Shown here: one piece after another, positions 1 to 13,732 of the stretch
How positions within the stretch are numbered: position 1 is the stretch's first letter
Layout of the letters: each line of letters begins with the position of its first letter
Origin: Zychaea mexicana
Lineage: Eukaryota; Mucoromycota; Mucoromycetes; Mucorales; Lichtheimiaceae
Length of the DNA: 64,000 nt
Direction: 5' to 3'
Assembly: GCF_025766255.1 (NCBI RefSeq)
Contig: NW_026516806.1
Location: 1 to 64,000, forward strand
Translations under genes and position numbers: made by a program
The notes under the pieces: model-generated
Told to the model about the DNA's origin: nothing
Database searches by the model: none
Seen by the model: only the letters and a program-made list of their open reading frames with translations

Positions 1-1003
1 CATGATGGTGATGGCGAAGGTAGGGTGGTGGCGGTGGAGGTGGAGCAAAATGTGAATGAGGATAGTAGTATCCGGGTGGCATCGAAAGCATCGGTGGAGG
101 TGGCGGAGGAGCTGCGTAGAAAAAGACGGCAGGGTCATCGGTGAACAAGGGATGTAACAAATCAGAGATATTGTATTGAGCGGCCAGGGCTTTTGCACGC
201 GAAATTGTTATCCTAATTGATTGATGATTGTTTTTGTTAATTATTATCAAGAAGGTACGTCGGATAGAGGGGGGGGGGCGGGAGGGCCTTGAGACGACGA
301 GACTTACCAAACACCTTTCAAGTGCATAGCACCGACCTTGACGACGACGCGGCCCCGTTCGTTCTTGAGAATACCATCACGCTTGCCACGGGACATGCCC
401 ACGACGTTCAAAAGCTTGGTACCGTTCACCATATCGTTGTCTACATTGTAAGAAAAACATAATGATAAGTAACAAGAAAAGATAGATGGTATTTGGTGCC
501 CGGGGGAAGAGGAGGGGGGGGCGTTATTTGGGCAAGATAGTACCTTGGCGTCGAGCCACACAATAGCCTCTAGCATCTACTTGATAACAGATGGTGCCTT
601 CGTCTTCCCAAAATGAAGTTGTTAACTTTGGCTGCTGCTGCTGCTGCTGTTGAGCCATGATCGGTGTTTCGGCGGGCATTACAGGAAATGAATGAGGTCG
701 CGGAGTAACCATGGCGTTATCAAAGTGCTGCTGCTGCTGTTGCTGTTGTTGCTGTTGCTGTGGAGGTGCAACACCAGACTTCTCCAATTGAGCTGAGCTT
801 CGCACGCGATGCTGCTGCTGCTGCTGTTGGTGATGGTGGTGATGCTGTTGATGATGATGATGATGCTGAGGAGGAGGGTTTGGTGGTGACGACACAACTT
901 GAGGTTGCTGAGGTGGGTTCCAGGTCATGACCGGGATCTGACCACCTGCAGCAGACGCAGGCTGAGAATAGTAGGGCGTCTCCGAGGGATAGTTGGTATA
1001 CAT
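1..1003 (-). CDS. stuA: StuA-like APSES transcription factor (3' end outside window)
   Basis: Three exons are visible: 1003-544, 440-308 and 212-1, the last running off the window. The first ~126 residues are low complexity, with His runs and three Gln runs. The APSES DNA-binding domain starts near residue 127 ([15 protein letters not shown]), continues through [20 protein letters not shown] in exon 2 and closes in exon 3 with [20 protein letters not shown] Pro-rich, His-rich tail follows. This domain is specific to fungal regulators of the StuA/Efg1/Asm1/Phd1 group, which control development and morphology in the nucleus. Both introns have GT-AG ends and keep the domain in frame. The start is the ATG at 1003, the first Met of the open frame. 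Its upstream region is shared, head to head, with the MIT-domain gene. The family call is firm; StuA orthology is inferred from the strong domain match. Confidence 0.93.
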
Positions 1004-4000
1004 TATTTAAACTTTTTTTTTTTGCGTTCTGCTTTGTACAAAAGAGGAGGGTTCGAGCGCAAAAAAAAAGAGAGTGTTGACAGAATGAACGAGCAATTGG
1101 CTGATGGCAGCAATGGGGCTTATTGCTGTTGCTGTTGTTGCTGTTGTTGTTGTTGTTGAAATGGGGGTACAGCACGCGTTGTAGTGTTGTTGGCTCGTAT
1201 TCCTTTCTGTATTGTGCCGAGGATGTGTGTGCGTGCGAGTGGCGTGTGTACGCAAGGGCTGCTTGTGTGTCTGTCAGTAAGGAGGGACTGGTGGTGTTTA
1301 ATGAGCAGGCAGACAGGCAGACGGCAAGGTGGGGTGATTTGATGCACAGGATGTATGGAACAATAGACGCAGAAGAAGTAGAAGAAGAAGAAGAGGTAAA
1401 GAGACAAGAGCAAAAAGAAGTTCGAAAAAAGGCGGCAAAAAAAGTGTCCCTTTTTATTATAAGGCAACTCCAAAAATTTTTGTTTTAATTTCCCTGTTCG
1501 GTAATCCAAACTTGTTCTATTACTTTTCATCCTCCCCCTCCCCCCCCCTTTCCCTTTAGCCTCCGCTAAACACTACCTGTGTGAGTGTGAATGATATGTG
1601 TGGTTATTACGGTGTAAAGTATGTGTGAATGCACCACATACCTCTTTAGCAGTAGCAGCAGCAGCAGCAGCAGCAGCCCTTTCCTGCGCGCTCTCGCTAG
1701 CTCTAGGTCCCTCTGCTCCACCCTCATCATCGTCCACACACACCCCCCCTTTTTTTTTCCCTTAGGTAACACTTAGCTCTTTAGTTCGCTGTTTATGGAT
1801 TTGGTGACAACAACAATGGCCATCATCGACATGATTACGTGTTTGTTGCCGATCCGCGATCCCGGTACTTTGATGTGATTAGCCAATCAGTGGAGTGGTT
1901 GAGTTCCTGTCCTACCAAGGTGGGAAATAGCCCAAGCCTTCTTTCGCGCGAAAGTGAAAAGGAACCACGGGCAATTCGCCGCTGTAAATCAATTTGATCC
2001 AAAAGTCATGGAATTCAGTGATTTGCCCGAAACGAAAAAAAAAAAAGAGAAAAAATGGGCAACTTCATGCTTACCCCGGGAATGAGTCCAAAAAAGAAAC
2101 TCGTCAAAAGCCAATACGGCTATTCTACACGAGTTGTTAGCGACAAACTGCAAAATGGACTCAGTGTTCGATACCTTTTTATCCGCTCTCAATGACCCTC
2201 CCTTCCTCTCTGTGTGTGGCGGCTTTATTCGACTGAAATGGTAGAGCGAGAAAGGGCGGGGAGAACGTTTATTATTATTGACAGCTTGTAAGGTTAGCGA
2301 CTGTTGGTGCTCAGACAGCTGCTATGTAGGATGCTTGCAGTGGTAAAGAAAAAGTAGCTGTAGTAGGAGCATCCACGCTACCCAGTTGAAACAGGTCACC
2401 CAGAGTGGGTCTCTACCAAGGTTGGGCGCGATAGACGAATTTTCATCATGTTTCGCCCTTGCGTCTCATGCGAAAACCCACACACACACATCTACTCTCT
2501 TTTTTTGTTGGCGGTGATGACGATTGCATACGCAATGACTGGGGGACCGTCAAGTTACACTGCAGCTTACTGGCTTATCGTCACGAACAAAAAGGTCCAC
2601 GGAATATGCAGCTCTTGCTTAATTTCCGCTGCCCATGTTACCTCTAGGGACTTGATCTCGTGGCAGCAAATTAAAGATGATGTGTAATCGTATACTTTCG
2701 CGCGTAAGACTTCCATCAAACACACCCTTCTCCAATCCCTTCAGTTATGTGGTCGTGTTTACCGCTTGCTACTGAGAAGGGCCTTGCTCTTGACGTCGGG
2801 ACATGGCTCAGAAAAAGGAATTGATCGACAGATTTTGTGACACACTGGTCAAATTGAACTTTGAGCAGTTTCTTTTTTATTTTAATCCACACACGAACGC
2901 TTGTATGTATTTCTCGGCCCGGTTGTCAAAAGTAAAGAGATGAAATTATTGAAATTCTTATTTACGACCACCGCTTCCACTGCCGTTTGTTATAAATAAT
3001 AATACCACCCATATATGGCATCTGTCCTCTTTTTGGCACCCCCCCCATTGCCCTCCCTCGGTCACTCGCGCTTTGCTGGATAATTGTACTTCCGATCATC
3101 GTCCGTTATTGTTTGGAAAGCGTATATCCTTTTCAAGTGCTGCTATCACATGAGCGGGTCTTTTGGGGCAATCCCAACTCACCAACTCAGCAAAGCTCAG
3201 GAACTCTGTCGTGGACTTGGCCATCGAAGATTTCACTCAGGTACAGGTCGATCGTGGCAAGACAAAATCCGCCGCGGCGCGTGCTTTTGCCACGTTCTTT
3301 TTGTTAGCCCAATTGTGCTACCGACCAACGTCAGCAACGTCAGCAAACAAACATGTAATAGGTGTGCTTTGGGCGCCTTTTGATAACGCCGCTTCTTCAG
3401 CTCCCATTTTGTCGAGGGATTCTCTTTCTTTTCTACTTGCCACATCGATTAAAAATCCTGATTAAATTGTATTCATTTCCAAAAAGGTTAAAAATAAACA
3501 ATAATTCCTATTTTTATGCTGAAAGGTCAATTTCTCATATTAATTCATAAATGAGCGGAAAGCAAAACGAGTGCTGGTGGGGAAGCATCGGTAATCGATA
3601 AAGCAAAGTGTTTTATGATGTAAGCTATGAATTTCTATAAAAAAAAACCCAAAACCTTAAAATGAAGTTTCTGCGACGATCGCACCGGGGAAGCAGAATT
3701 TGGAGCTATATTTCTTGATCGATAGCTTCTTGCTCTCTTTCTTCTCTTGTTTGCGTGTGTATGTGCGCGTAAGCATTGCCATTGGCGCATGCTTATTAGA
3801 CATCGGTCAAGCCTATTCTTGCTTTTTCTGCAGCAATATCCAATCCTGCCATCTCATAGGCTCACGGCATGCGCCTAGTAGGTCCGGAAAGAGCTATGGT
3901 GCCACAACCGTAAAATTAAAAAATGTATCGACCGCTCAACCCTGCAGCTCTCCGAGTTTGGAAACCTAGGGAAAACCGAGCGAGAGACAAACCACTACAC

Positions 4001-4444
4001 TTGTTCTTCTCTCTCTCTCTCTCTGTGTTTTTTATTTCATAACCATCTATCTACCTATACCTGCCTGTTGTGTGTGTGTATGTATGTGTGCGTGCGCGTG
4101 TATGTCTTAATTTCGTTGTTGTCTTTAGCGTAAGTAATTGATCTCGGGAGGCAATGCACAAAAAGACTCAATGAGCCCTGATTGCAAACTTGCTCTATTT
4201 CGCATATCATGTAGTTATGCTTTTCATCACCGAATCAATAACTATTTGCATGGCCGAGAACAGCGACCTTTTCACAACCTTTTAAATTCATACACACGGA
4301 CTGTATAACTATCAATACTCAAAACAAAAGGGATCTCGATCGACTTACCTCCTATTTCCTCCTCGCTTTTCTTTTCATTCCTTCATTCACTTATTTTCGT
4401 TCTCTTCTCTTCCCCCCCCCACACCATTCTCCCTCCGTTGACGA
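1004..4444. promoter_or_regulatory. Long divergent upstream region of the APSES and MIT genes
   Basis: About 3.4 kb separates two divergent start codons. I see no convincing gene. It holds low-complexity tracts: a TTG/CTG run near 1122-1158, a CAG run near 1650-1676, a CT run near 4008-4024 and a TG-rich run just after it. A CCAAT-box sequence (agccaatcag) lies near 1880. Several open frames of 60-120 codons are made by the repeats and look non-coding. Long leaders are common upstream of APSES regulators, so much of this may be promoter and 5' UTR; that is inference. Confidence 0.5.
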
Positions 4445-5238
4445 ATGCAAACCAGGGATAAAAAACGTAACTTTTTCGGTGGATATCGCCACGCCAACAA
4501 AAGTATGCCCAAGCTTACGGGACATACTCGACAAAAAAGCATCAAGGAAGCCGACGACGACGACGATGACGATGAAACAATTCAGAAAACTCAAATTGAA
4601 ACAGCACTGGAGAAGGCTAATGCAGCCGTGCTACTCGATTCAGCAAATGATTTCCGAGGCGCTGTTCGAGCGTACGAAGAAGCTGTTGCCTTGTTGCAAG
4701 ATGTCTTGGCAACAGATCCGCTCCGCAACGATCGTCTTCGATTACAAAAGATTGTAAGTATCATTATTCAATCATCTTCATCATTATCACTTATCCTGAA
4801 AAGACCTCCTTCAACCCCTTCACCTCCTTTCTATTTTGAAAGATGGTGCTGGTGGTGGTTTCTTCTCTTTGTGTGCGAGAAAAGTTAATGCACTGCATAA
4901 TTTCCAAGGGGAAGAATGTAATACAATAGCATGGTTGTATTCCCGACGTGGGGTTTGGGAGAAGCCTTTAGGAAAGAGAAGGAAGAAGAGAGTGTGGAGT
5001 GACCCAAGAAGGGGGAGGAATTCACTTTTGCAAAGAAAAAGAGAACGGAGGGGCGATCGAGGAATAAAAGAAAAACCTGAATGACGATCACAGTGATGAT
5101 TACTACGACTATAATAATGATGAAATACGTCTTCTTCCTTTTTCTTCTGATAACCTCTCTTTCTTCTCTACCTAGTGCGACTCTTACACCGAACGTATAC
5201 GAACTCTGTCCCCTTCCATCGACTCTACAACCGCCAAC

Positions 5239-5282
<44 letters not shown>

Positions 5283-7920
5283 CAACCCTACCATCATCAC
5301 TGCAGAACGGAATCAACCAGAAAGCATTGTTGTCAAAGATATGCGTGCAGTGACCGATACCTTATCTCCATCTTCTTCCTCGTCTTGGCGCTTGCCCATG
5401 AATAAACGCAAAGCGAAATCCCGACCTACATCCATGACTCACGACGACAATGACGATGCGGCATCTGCTTACACGGTTGACTCCTCAAAAGCCAGCGGAT
5501 CATCGCTGTTTACATCATTATTCGCAAAGAAGGGATCTCATGCAAAGTACGGCAAAGAGAATGCGTCTATGCACGATTTATCGTCATCATCATCTACAGG
5601 ACCCAAACCATCAAGAAGCACACCTATCGCACCATTTAATCGGTCCCCGCGAATGTGGCTACAGAATGGTATAATTAAAGAAAAATTGTCTGCATAAACT
5701 ATCGAGTACCGGTGTATTTTAACTTTTTTTTTTGACGTTAATTAGCAGACAGAACCAAACGCCACTCATCTGATTCAATGGACAAACAAGGCAACGAACA
5801 ATTACCCCCACCAAGCTTACCACTGCCCGAGTTGTCAGCAACGCCCAATGATGAAGACTATTTTGGTTTTGGATCGGTGGGTGCGAGTGATTTGTTAATG
5901 AACACGACTGCTTCTCGATACTCGGTGCTCAGTAAGCCTACTCCTATCAAGAAAAATGCTGCGACTATCACTGCTCTATCTGACGACACGAGCGACAACA
6001 TTATCAGCAGCAACAAGCGCTTGAGCAGCAACAACAAATACTACCTTTCAGTGGATCCATTGCTTGAAGAAGCAGCAACGAGTATGGACGATGTAATGGA
6101 TACGCTGGTGAAGGTTTTGGAAAAGTCCAACGAAGCAGTCGAAACAGATGCAGCAGCACCCTCGATTGTACCTCCACCTAGAAAACAAAGCATCCCTAAG
6201 CACGCCAAAAAAGACAGCACCAGCAGCAGAAACAGCCGCAACGACATGTCAGCGGTGACTCTACCAGTAGAGCGCAGCAAATCCTCATCATCTACGACAT
6301 CATCATCCGCATCAGCATCCTCATCGTCACCACCCCTGGTCCCTGCGTCATCCTCTTCTTCCAACAATAATGGCCAGGGATTATCCTCCTTTTGGCGAGC
6401 ACATACATTTTCCGCACGACGGCCAGGGCAGCAACAGCAAAGCAGCAATCATTCCCAAAGAACTAGTAAAAAGAAGCATGAGCCAAGTCTCCCTCCCCTC
6501 AACTTACAAAGTAATAATCCTCCTACTAGCAGGGCAAGCTCAACACGCACTCGCAGTGCTAGCAATGCCAGTGCCGCTTCACGCCACTCCGTCGCCTCCT
6601 CCTCATCGCCAACCACCATCTCCTCCCCTTCGTCTCAAACAAGCAGTCGAAATGGCTGGTCCTCCTTTGATCTGCAATCTCGTCCGAATACCTCGTTGTT
6701 TTCTGCATCCGTGCCGTCGCTGGCTTTATCTCCCAAGGAACGAACACAGTTCATGGAACAGCCGAAAATCGACCCAGCCGTGTTTTTAAGTGATCCAGAG
6801 CCAAAGGCTGGTGTAAACGATCTACCGCTAACTCAACGGATATTACGATGTCTTGTGGATGGCGGTTATCTTACCGACAAGCTTTATGTACCAAAACAAT
6901 TATGGTGAGCTTATACAGCATAGAGTTGGCGGAGAGAAAGAAGCATAAGAGAATATACTTACATGTTCTTTCTATCTATCCATCTTGCTCATCTTTCTTT
7001 TCTCCAACTGAAAAACACGAAAGGCATCAACCCAGCGTCCGACTACCTGCAGTGGATGCTAAGCTAGCCGCATGCGAATTGCTGATCCCTGTACTGGAAC
7101 GGATGAATGCGTTAGACAATGATCAGCAGCAACTTTCAAAAGTTACCAAGGAATTGACGACGTTAGAACAAGTTCTAGAACAGATCAAGGAATGTTTTGC
7201 TCGAAAGTTGAAACTTTTTGATAAACGGCATGACAATCACACTCTAGAAGAAGCGGCAGCGGCAAATGATGGCGCCACTCTGTCAAACCCTACACTTAAT
7301 CTATCACCTTCTTCATCATACCACCATCCATCGACTGTGTCAACAAGCAACAAAACCTCACAGGTAAAAAGGGAAAACGAATATGATCCATGTCACAAGT
7401 TTTGTGCTAACTCCCGCGCTTCGATATTAGACCATTGCTGCTTGGGGTAACAAGCTTTCCAAGTCTGTTGAACGGATGAAGCTGGAAAGTTCACGGACAT
7501 CGTAAGTTTCTTTTATGATGTGGAGGGGGGGGACACGCTCTTCAATACTCGTATCCAGTCTGACACTTATAATACATGTCTGCAATAGTGAGCATCAACA
7601 TAGTACATACATTCAAGCACTCATTCAAGTATTTACATCGGCACAAGTGTTGGGTAAGGATTCCTCTTTTGTCGTTTTTCTCATTTGTAATGATTCTAAC
7701 TATGGCACCGAAAACATGAATAGATTCCTGGCGAATGCAATACACGGAGATCGTTGGCCGAGTTTCCCAGGACAAGGTTTTGTCATACGCACTCCTACTG
7801 TCAAGACTGCAAACATGTGCAGAGACGCTGGAGAAAATCGTCTGTGCTTTTGTCCTGCGAGACTTTACGCTTCTTCTCAACAAATGGTTGAAGCGCAGTC
7901 GCGAATGGTCTCTTGAATAA
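4445..7920 (+). CDS. MIT-domain protein, seven exons, 877 aa
   Basis: Exons are 4445-4753, 5176-5668, 5746-6904, 7024-7363, 7431-7501, 7589-7653 and 7724-7920; together they give 878 codons in frame. A MIT (microtubule-interacting and trafficking) three-helix bundle spans about residues 50-115: it starts IETALEKANAAVLLDSANDF, and its last helix (CDSYTERIRTL) opens exon 2. An Asp run precedes it and a poly-Thr tract from an ACT repeat (about 5236-5282) follows. The middle is a long Ser-rich disordered region. The C-terminal ~220 residues (AVDAKLAACELLIPVLERMN onward) look helical and may form a second folded domain that I cannot name. MIT domains usually bind ESCRT-III tails or microtubules, so a membrane-trafficking adaptor is likely. 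No ATPase domain is present, so it is not Vps4. The tail faces the I78 gene 118 bp away. Confidence 0.85.
5236..5282 (+). repeat. ACT trinucleotide run inside the MIT gene
   Basis: About twelve near-perfect ACT units sit in exon 2 and encode a poly-Thr stretch just after the MIT domain. The frame stays open through it. Length variation between strains is likely. Confidence 0.8.
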
Positions 7921-8038
7921 TCCTCATCTATATCACACTCTCTCCCTCTTTCTATTTTTTTTTGTACCATTTACATTTTATTTACTACTTTGCATACACT
8001 TTTTTTCCCCCCTTCAAGTCCTCCTCGTGATCCCGATA

Positions 8039-8391
8039 TTAGCCGTAGTGTACAGAGCGTACTGTACGGTTATCATCCACATTTACGTTTAGTCGATCAG
8101 TCCGAAAGTCCATTGTGATAACTCCGTTGGGAGGAATGATTCTATGTTGCGATGGAAGCTCGTTCTCACGGACGACCTTTTATATTTGTGTTATTATATA
8201 TATATATATGAACAACTTTTTAGCAACCATCTTTTCCATCATTTTTGGTGAATCTCTTAGTATAATAAATGTATTACCTTGTCTGCTGTAAGCGTGGTTT
8301 CTTCATTTGGCTTCAAGAGTACTTTGCCCACCAGTTTGTCGCGCCAGCCATCACAGTCGTTATTTGCGTTGTTGTTGAAAAGACGTTGCAT
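8039..8391 (-). CDS. I78-family peptidase inhibitor, two exons, 77 aa
   Basis: Two short exons, 8391-8278 and 8158-8039, join in phase 0 through a GT-AG intron (donor AAG|GTAATA, acceptor GAACGAG|CTT). Exon 1 encodes CDGWRDKLVGKVLL followed by an acidic loop. Exon 2 encodes HRIIPPNGVITMDFRTDRLN, then a VNVDDN stretch and a final HYG. The Cys/Trp-LVG start, the R-I-I-P-P-x-x-x-I-T-x-D-x-R-x-D-R-L-N core and the aspartate-rich strand after it are the signature of the I78 (potato-inhibitor-I-like) family, small proteins that block serine peptidases. There is no signal peptide, so it is probably cytosolic. It lies tail to tail with the MIT gene and is too short for ordinary ORF cut-offs. The family call comes from memory of the motif. 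Confidence 0.82.
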
Positions 8392-10935
8392 GGTGTAGTA
8401 GTTGGTTTAAAAAGAAGAAGGAGAAAAGAGCCAAGAGTTTGGTCTGCAAAAGAAAAAAAGTCCGGCAATGCGTCTCAAAATGGCAAAAATACATCTCTTT
8501 TTCATTTGCTTAAGACAAAAAATGACGTCAGTATTTACAAAAATGACTTTTGAGTACACGCAACAGAAAGTATAGGTGATATTTTACTAAGGATCGTCAA
8601 AGCGATAGCAATACATATTGTCTGTCTCTGGCGATGTACGTATGTCAAGTTTTATATGCTTGCAGTTTTAAGGTACATACAGTTGGAGACAGTGAAATGA
8701 CCGGTGAAAATTTCAAATCCATCCCTTCACGTAGTGTAGGACGAGAATTACAATAATACTTTGTCAAATGCGTGCAAGCCATTGTTTTAAATATCCTGAA
8801 TCCAATTACAAAGTATAACCACTTCCTCTGCAGTCTATTTAAGTGGTACAATACATAGTATACATTTGATAGCTTTAAACGCAAGCCAAGTTTATAAGCT
8901 TTTTTTTTACTTTCATCGTTCTACTACGCTTATCTCTATATATGCGATGACACGCGGCTCTAGAATGCATACTTCTCGCGGCCTCGACAGTAACCATTTC
9001 ATATTGCTACAGAAGTTATTGCTGGTAGTATTTCTCGGTCTGTCATAGACGCATAGTCTTAATGATATTGCTGTTGTCAGTCTCTAGCAAAGTTTGCTAA
9101 CGCTGGCTCGCATAAAAGTATAAACGTTTCTAGAAATGAGGGGGACGAAAAGAAGTAGCAATAGCATAATAAAATAACTTCCTTCATGATATCTCTTCCT
9201 CATTTTTCACGAATGTACATAAGGATTGATCTATAGTTAGTCAAAGATGAAAGCGTTGATGTTATAATAAACTACAAGCACTCTTTATTTATATCTATTG
9301 CATATGTAAATGTATCAAATATGCGACATCAGAATGCTATGAAATAAGATGTTGCAGGTGTCCTACTGTTTAAAATTAGAATTATTGGACCTTGGTTCCT
9401 CTTACCATCATATACGCAGTGGTATGAGATTTACCATGTAGTTAGACGAGTTCTTACGTTGTATCAAGTACATAATGACCGACTATGCACATATACAAAG
9501 TGGGCCTAGACCAACTAACAAACTTCAATCATGAGACCTAGAGGGTAGTTTTTATCATATTATTAACAGAGACACTAATAATTAAGATTCTTACCAGCAT
9601 ATACAGTACACCCCTGAAAAATAATTAGTTACGTAGTAGCCAAAAAGAAGGCAACCAGCAACAGCACGATTTCCTTGCATATGATAACAGATATATAGGA
9701 TGCCACAATTCCGAGACATTAACGCAGCAGCAGCAATTTTTTAACACACATAAAAGTGATATGTGCAGGAAGCTACTGTTACAATCGTGCTCTAAAAAGA
9801 GAATTGAAAAGAAGTGTAAGTGTTTCCAAAAGGTAATCACGGGTTACAAGACACATACTGTATGAATTAATCCACCGCAACGCCATTAAGGAGGTATGAA
9901 TGACCGCTAAACATCTTTGTCAATAATGATATAATATGATGAAGTATAGTACTATTTGTCTTTGCTAAAGTCAAAGGCAGCTGTAAGCAAAGCTTGACGA
10001 CATTGTTTGGATTATGATGTATGATATTAAAGTCAATATTGCTGTGTAGACTCTTGGCTGTTTTTTACTTAAAAAAGGCGATCTGAGTGAGTAGCCAGAG
10101 AAGAACGTAACATTATCATCAATAGTAGCAACAAAGTAGTGTCTTCCGTCACTCTTTCAATAAAGCAATATATGGAGATTCTCGGTCAGCCATTCGGATC
10201 ATGTGGTATAATGAATGCATAATCCACGTATTACTGAGGCGGTTGATCAATAAAGCTGTATATGTGACATAGGTAGAGCGCGTGACGGAAATTTGATGGG
10301 AGAAGTGAGAGAAACAGGGGACACGCAGACGACAACACGGCAACGCCACTTTTTTGCTAGCCTGGTACTGCTACTGTCAGTATTGAAATACTATCACTTG
10401 CATACGCCGAATTTGAATTTGGAAGGCAGGCTTGAAAATGGCAACCACAAGTGGCACCAATTTGCTCCTTGCGGCGCGAAAGGACATTCACAAAGCAAGC
10501 CGTGGCGCTCAATGTGGATCGCAGCAGAGGCGAAAAGAATCGATTTGGCAACTGTGAGGTGCTTGTAATAGTGTGTGAATCGGAGTCAGAGACATCTAAG
10601 CGCTCCCTGTGTGTGATTCGGGGTAAAAGCGACAGTTTTCTCTTTCCCCCCCCCCCTTTTTTTTTTTTTCTTCCTTCCACAGGACTTATACATACTTGCT
10701 CGTATAGCAAAACCTTTGAGGCCGCTGTTGCCTCTCTCTTGTTTCTCTTTCTTTCTCATTTCCAAAGAAGAAAACGCAAACGACAAAATAACCGTATAAA
10801 CTTTTCTCTCACCCCCACCAAACTCCTCCTTTATTCTCTTTTGTTGCTGTGCTTTGGACATACATAGTGCACATATATTCGCTCTCTCTCTCTCTCTCTC
10901 TGTCTGTCTCCCTCATTTCTCAAACGCTTTCTCTG
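8392..10935. other. Gene-poor AT-rich interval
   Basis: This divergent interval lies between the I78 inhibitor and the kinase. I found no protein-coding exon pair with plausible splice sites on either strand. The 5' half is AT-rich without notable repeats. The last 300 bases are pyrimidine-rich, with C and T runs near 10650 and a CT run near 10884-10904, and probably form the kinase promoter and leader. Confidence 0.5.
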
Positions 10936-13697
10936 ATGCAACACGTCAACGGAGTTCCAGTATACAACGACGACCCTAGCGCTTACTTTGACGGTTTGGA
11001 TGAGGAGCCAACCTGGTTTAGCGCCCAAGGTGGCGTTTACCGATGCAGAAGCCGACAAGCGCCCTATACCCGAGTTGCTATAAAGAAATACCTCGTTGAG
11101 GAATCCGACATTTACCCTGATCTCTTTATCATGCCCAAAGAGCTGGTGGAGAACGAGATTTATACAATGACGAAATGCGACCACCCCAATACCCTCAAAC
11201 TCCTAGGCGTCTACCTGCATAACGAGTTTGTCTACTTGATCATGCCGTATTGTACAGGCGGGTCACTGCAACAATATGTGTTTGAGCACCACCTGACCAT
11301 AGGCCAGCTTGTTCATATAGTCCAATCGGTAAACACTTCTTTTCCACTGCTACTATAGAAAAGTGTTGGGATACCTAGAAAGGGGGACATCTCTCATTCT
11401 GAAATAACAGCTAACGACATGGTGGCTATGTACTAGATCGCATCTGGGTTAGCAGAAATCCATGGTCATGGATACATCCATCGGGATATTAAGTGTGACA
11501 ATATTTTTCTGGTAGAAGAAACGAACCAGATTGTCATCGGTAAGGAATAACTCTCGCCAACAGATATGTGCGTTAGTGTGTGTAACTCTTGCATGTTAAC
11601 GTGTTTGTTTTGTTGTCTGGGTGCTGCGATTAGGTGACTTTGGGGTGGTATCGATTACTCCTGCTGCAGATTCCAATGTGGAAGAAGCTGGCGTTGTTTT
11701 ATTCTGGTCACCTGAACTCGTGCAGAAAAGAATCGTAAACCGAAAAATCGACATCTGGGCCCTGGGTATTGTAATCCTTGAGATCTTGAATGGAGGCAAG
11801 GCGCCCTATGAAGACGAAAAGTTGAATGAAGAAGAGGTATATTTGTTTTGCCATCGCTATCACTTTTATTGGTTTTCCCCCTCCCCTCCCACCCCCTTCC
11901 GCCCCCCCCCGACCATCTTCCTCTTTCCACATGCTTCTCTTCTCTCTGGCAATGTGTTGGCATGGTATTAATAGCATGGTGACAGATAAAGCAACGTATC
12001 CTCGACAACGGCAAACCAGCGTATCCAAGCGACCTTCCCTCTCGACTGGTAGATTTGCTGGATCAATGCCTCAGTCCTGACCCTCGGGGCAGAGCTTCGG
12101 CTTCTGGTCTGCTTCAGGTAAAGATCGTAAGCGCACACTCACACGTGTGTCCTTTGAAACCCCTCTTCTATTGTTTGACAAAAAGAAACTGACAACGGGT
12201 GATTTCCTTTTTTAGCATCCGTTCCTGTGCGATTACGATCCCGAGCCACTCTTCCCTGCGAACCGCGTTGAGCGCGAGCCGACGCCCATGTCCGAAGAAG
12301 AAGAAGAAAGGGAAGACGAACTACTGGCGCATGAAGACATGTACAACGAAAAGATGTCTGTCGACGAGGACGAAAACATGGACGACGATGCAGCGATGGT
12401 TACGGCGCTTCAAAAACTGCGGGCCCTGGAAACGCTGCATGACATTGATATTGGCCTTTCGGATGTCACCAACAATAAACAGGCTACCGAGCAGCAACAA
12501 CCACTTTCTGCATCACCTATCGCTGCTACTGTTGCTGCTGCTTCTGCAACAACTGCAACAGATGACACGGGCATGAACGATGCTGCCGCCGATAACCCTC
12601 CATCAAAGACACCGTCTCTTCAGCGAGATTCGCCCGATGCAGCAGATGATGCAGCGTCTGCTGCTGGATCTGCAGCAACTGCGGACACTCAAGCGATACG
12701 TCAACAACAAAAGCACCGGCCAATCGTATCCGATATTCGTCGCTGCCGATTACCGCTTCGCGCATTCAAGCTTTCTCAAGAGGAAGCCGCAACAGCATCG
12801 GCACAAGAGAAGGTGCTTAACGTAGTTCGAAAACGGCAATCGATATCGGACGCACACTGGGGCCAAGGCTCACGGCTGCCGATGTTCAAAGCCATGACGC
12901 TGCCGCCACCGCCCAAAGCTACCTCGACGGAAAAGAAGCTCCGGAGAGCTAAATCAGTGCGATTGCCCAAAGAAACGCCACACTCACAACTCCCACCGCC
13001 GGGTTCCGATAACAAGCCTATACGGAAACCATTGGTTCGAAGCAACACGACGCCATCATCGCAAAGCAGCAGTTTGCTACTTTACAAAAAGAAAACAACC
13101 AGCTCGGAAAACAAAAAGAAACTCCCGAAAAAGCCAAACAGTAATAAAACCAAAAACGAAAACGAGTCGCCATCGTCGTCCACAGGAAGCAACGTATCCA
13201 ACAAAAGCAACAAGTCCTCGCCTACATCGCCATCTTCGTCTGCGAAAAAACGATCAACAGCCGCTGCGCGTCCTAAGGTGCTGTTGTCATACGGTGGACG
13301 CAAAGTAGAGGATGAAGAGCCGCCCACGAAACGACTCTCCATGTTCCGACGCAAGTGTCCACCAGGTGAATCACGAACGGCACGGTTAATGATGGGGATC
13401 AGCACAACAGGCCGTCGGCACGCTTCGACCCGAGAACCGCAAGAAACTGGGGCCACTAGCGAGGATAAAGATGGACGGCGGCCGGGACGTTTGCTTCGAT
13501 TCGCATACCAGGACGGTCATAACAGCAAGAAGCGACCCGTATCTGTCGGCAGTAGCAAGATACAAAGCGAATCCAAGAAGCTTCAGCCGGAATCGCCACA
13601 TTCAATTAGCACTTCCGATATCAAGTCGTCGCGAAGGCAGTCTGTGCCGTCTGCATTCATCAGTAATAGTCGGAAAGCTTCAATTGACAAACAACAA

Positions 13698-13732
<35 letters not shown>

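Noticed and set aside
1123..1488. Plus-strand frame starting with a Leu run
   Set aside because: Created by a TTG/CTG repeat upstream of the APSES gene; composition is not protein-like.
10849..10935. N-terminal extension of the kinase from a GTG codon
   Set aside because: Encodes Ser-Leu repeats from a CT-rich leader; the ATG at 10936 is the plausible start.
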